Under the pieces are notes generated by a model that worked only from the letters and a program-made list of their open reading frames with translations, was not told the DNA's origin and did not search any database. From Kryptolebias marmoratus (taxonomy: Eukaryota; Chordata; Actinopteri; Cyprinodontiformes; Rivulidae), in assembly GCF_001649575.2 (NCBI RefSeq), contig NC_051433.1, forward strand, positions 18,694,326 to 18,758,325: a DNA stretch of 64,000 nt, given 5' to 3'. The translations under genes were made by a program, and so were the position numbers. Positions within the stretch are counted from its first letter, which is position 1; the number at the start of each line of letters is the position of its first letter. Positions 63,836 to 64,000 of the stretch are shown piece by piece.

Positions 63836-64000
63836 AATAGGGGCAGTTGAAAAATTGAGCAAGAATATAAATAAGATGAATTACTGTAGAAAAGACAAAG
63901 CAGAACTGATCAGGTGTGAGAAACTGCACACCAAACACAATCTGAGAGACATAAAGATAGCGAGGATGGCAGGTAGGCTACTAGGTGCAAGTACTGATGG

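Larger units (their letters stand above)
55460..64000 (+). other. Start of the next plexin A1 intron (at least 8.5 kb)
   Basis: The intron begins GTAAGT. It is rich in CA/TG microsatellites (55696-55712, 57394-57420, 57555-57573, 57857-57872) and CT-rich patches (57150-57310, 63010-63140). The longest open frame (59173-59724) has no recognisable protein character. I found no downstream plexin exon, no other gene and no identifiable transposon in this stretch. Confidence 0.85.

Noticed and set aside
55460..64000. The next plexin exon (PSI-domain start)
   Set aside because: I looked for an acceptor followed by a VTRVPVESC-like sequence and a Cys-rich PSI motif and did not find one.
1..64000. 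CRISPR arrays, bacterial operons, ribosome binding sites, rRNA or tRNA genes
   Set aside because: The window is a vertebrate gene interior. No evenly spaced repeats, tRNA-like A and B boxes or rRNA sequence were recognised.

Overview
This window is vertebrate, most likely teleost fish, genomic DNA. It is AT-rich and intron-dominated, full of microsatellites and decayed transposable elements, and has no compact or operon-like gene arrangement. The only protein-coding gene I can support is a class A plexin on the + strand, and its exon sequences read as plexin A1 (plxna1). The teleost call rests on the interspersed repeat types and the plexin sequence. I cannot name the species, or say which plxna1 duplicate this is.

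Layout. 1-3959 is non-coding (upstream DNA or the end of a 5' intron). 3960-4221 is a probable 5' UTR segment preceded by a splice-acceptor signal; it carries a 17-codon upstream ORF. Three coding exons follow: 4222-5403 (start codon, signal peptide and most of the sema domain; 394 codons), 22017-22199 (61 codons) and 55319-55459 (47 codons). All three junctions are phase 0 with GT/AG borders, giving 502 continuous residues. The introns are 16.6 kb, 33.1 kb and at least 8.5 kb. The gene leaves the right edge still inside the sema domain, so the PSI/IPT repeats, transmembrane segment and GAP domain lie outside.

The introns hold most of the other readable structure. One family of about 600 bp elements with short inverted ends (apparently non-autonomous DNA transposons) occurs as three long copies (14500-15117, 18012-18623, 19988-21626), plus a left-end fragment at 55204-55300 that stops about 18 bp before a coding exon. 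The third copy is split by a 966 bp hAT-like element (20149-21114) flanked by a perfect 8 bp target-site duplication. Two solo-LTR-like sequences lie in antisense orientation (25454-25795 and 34820-35199). A 156 bp foldback lies at 16593-16748 and a cluster of three hairpins at 32688-32763.

Function. Plexin A1 is a single-pass cell-surface receptor for semaphorins, acting with neuropilins for class 3 ligands and directly for class 6 ligands. The part encoded here is the secreted leader and most of the ligand-binding sema propeller. I found no second gene, no RNA gene I could name, and no convincing sign of an undescribed biological system. The most useful observations are the nested transposon history, transposon sequence abutting an exon, and two unusual residues in the plexin N-terminus.
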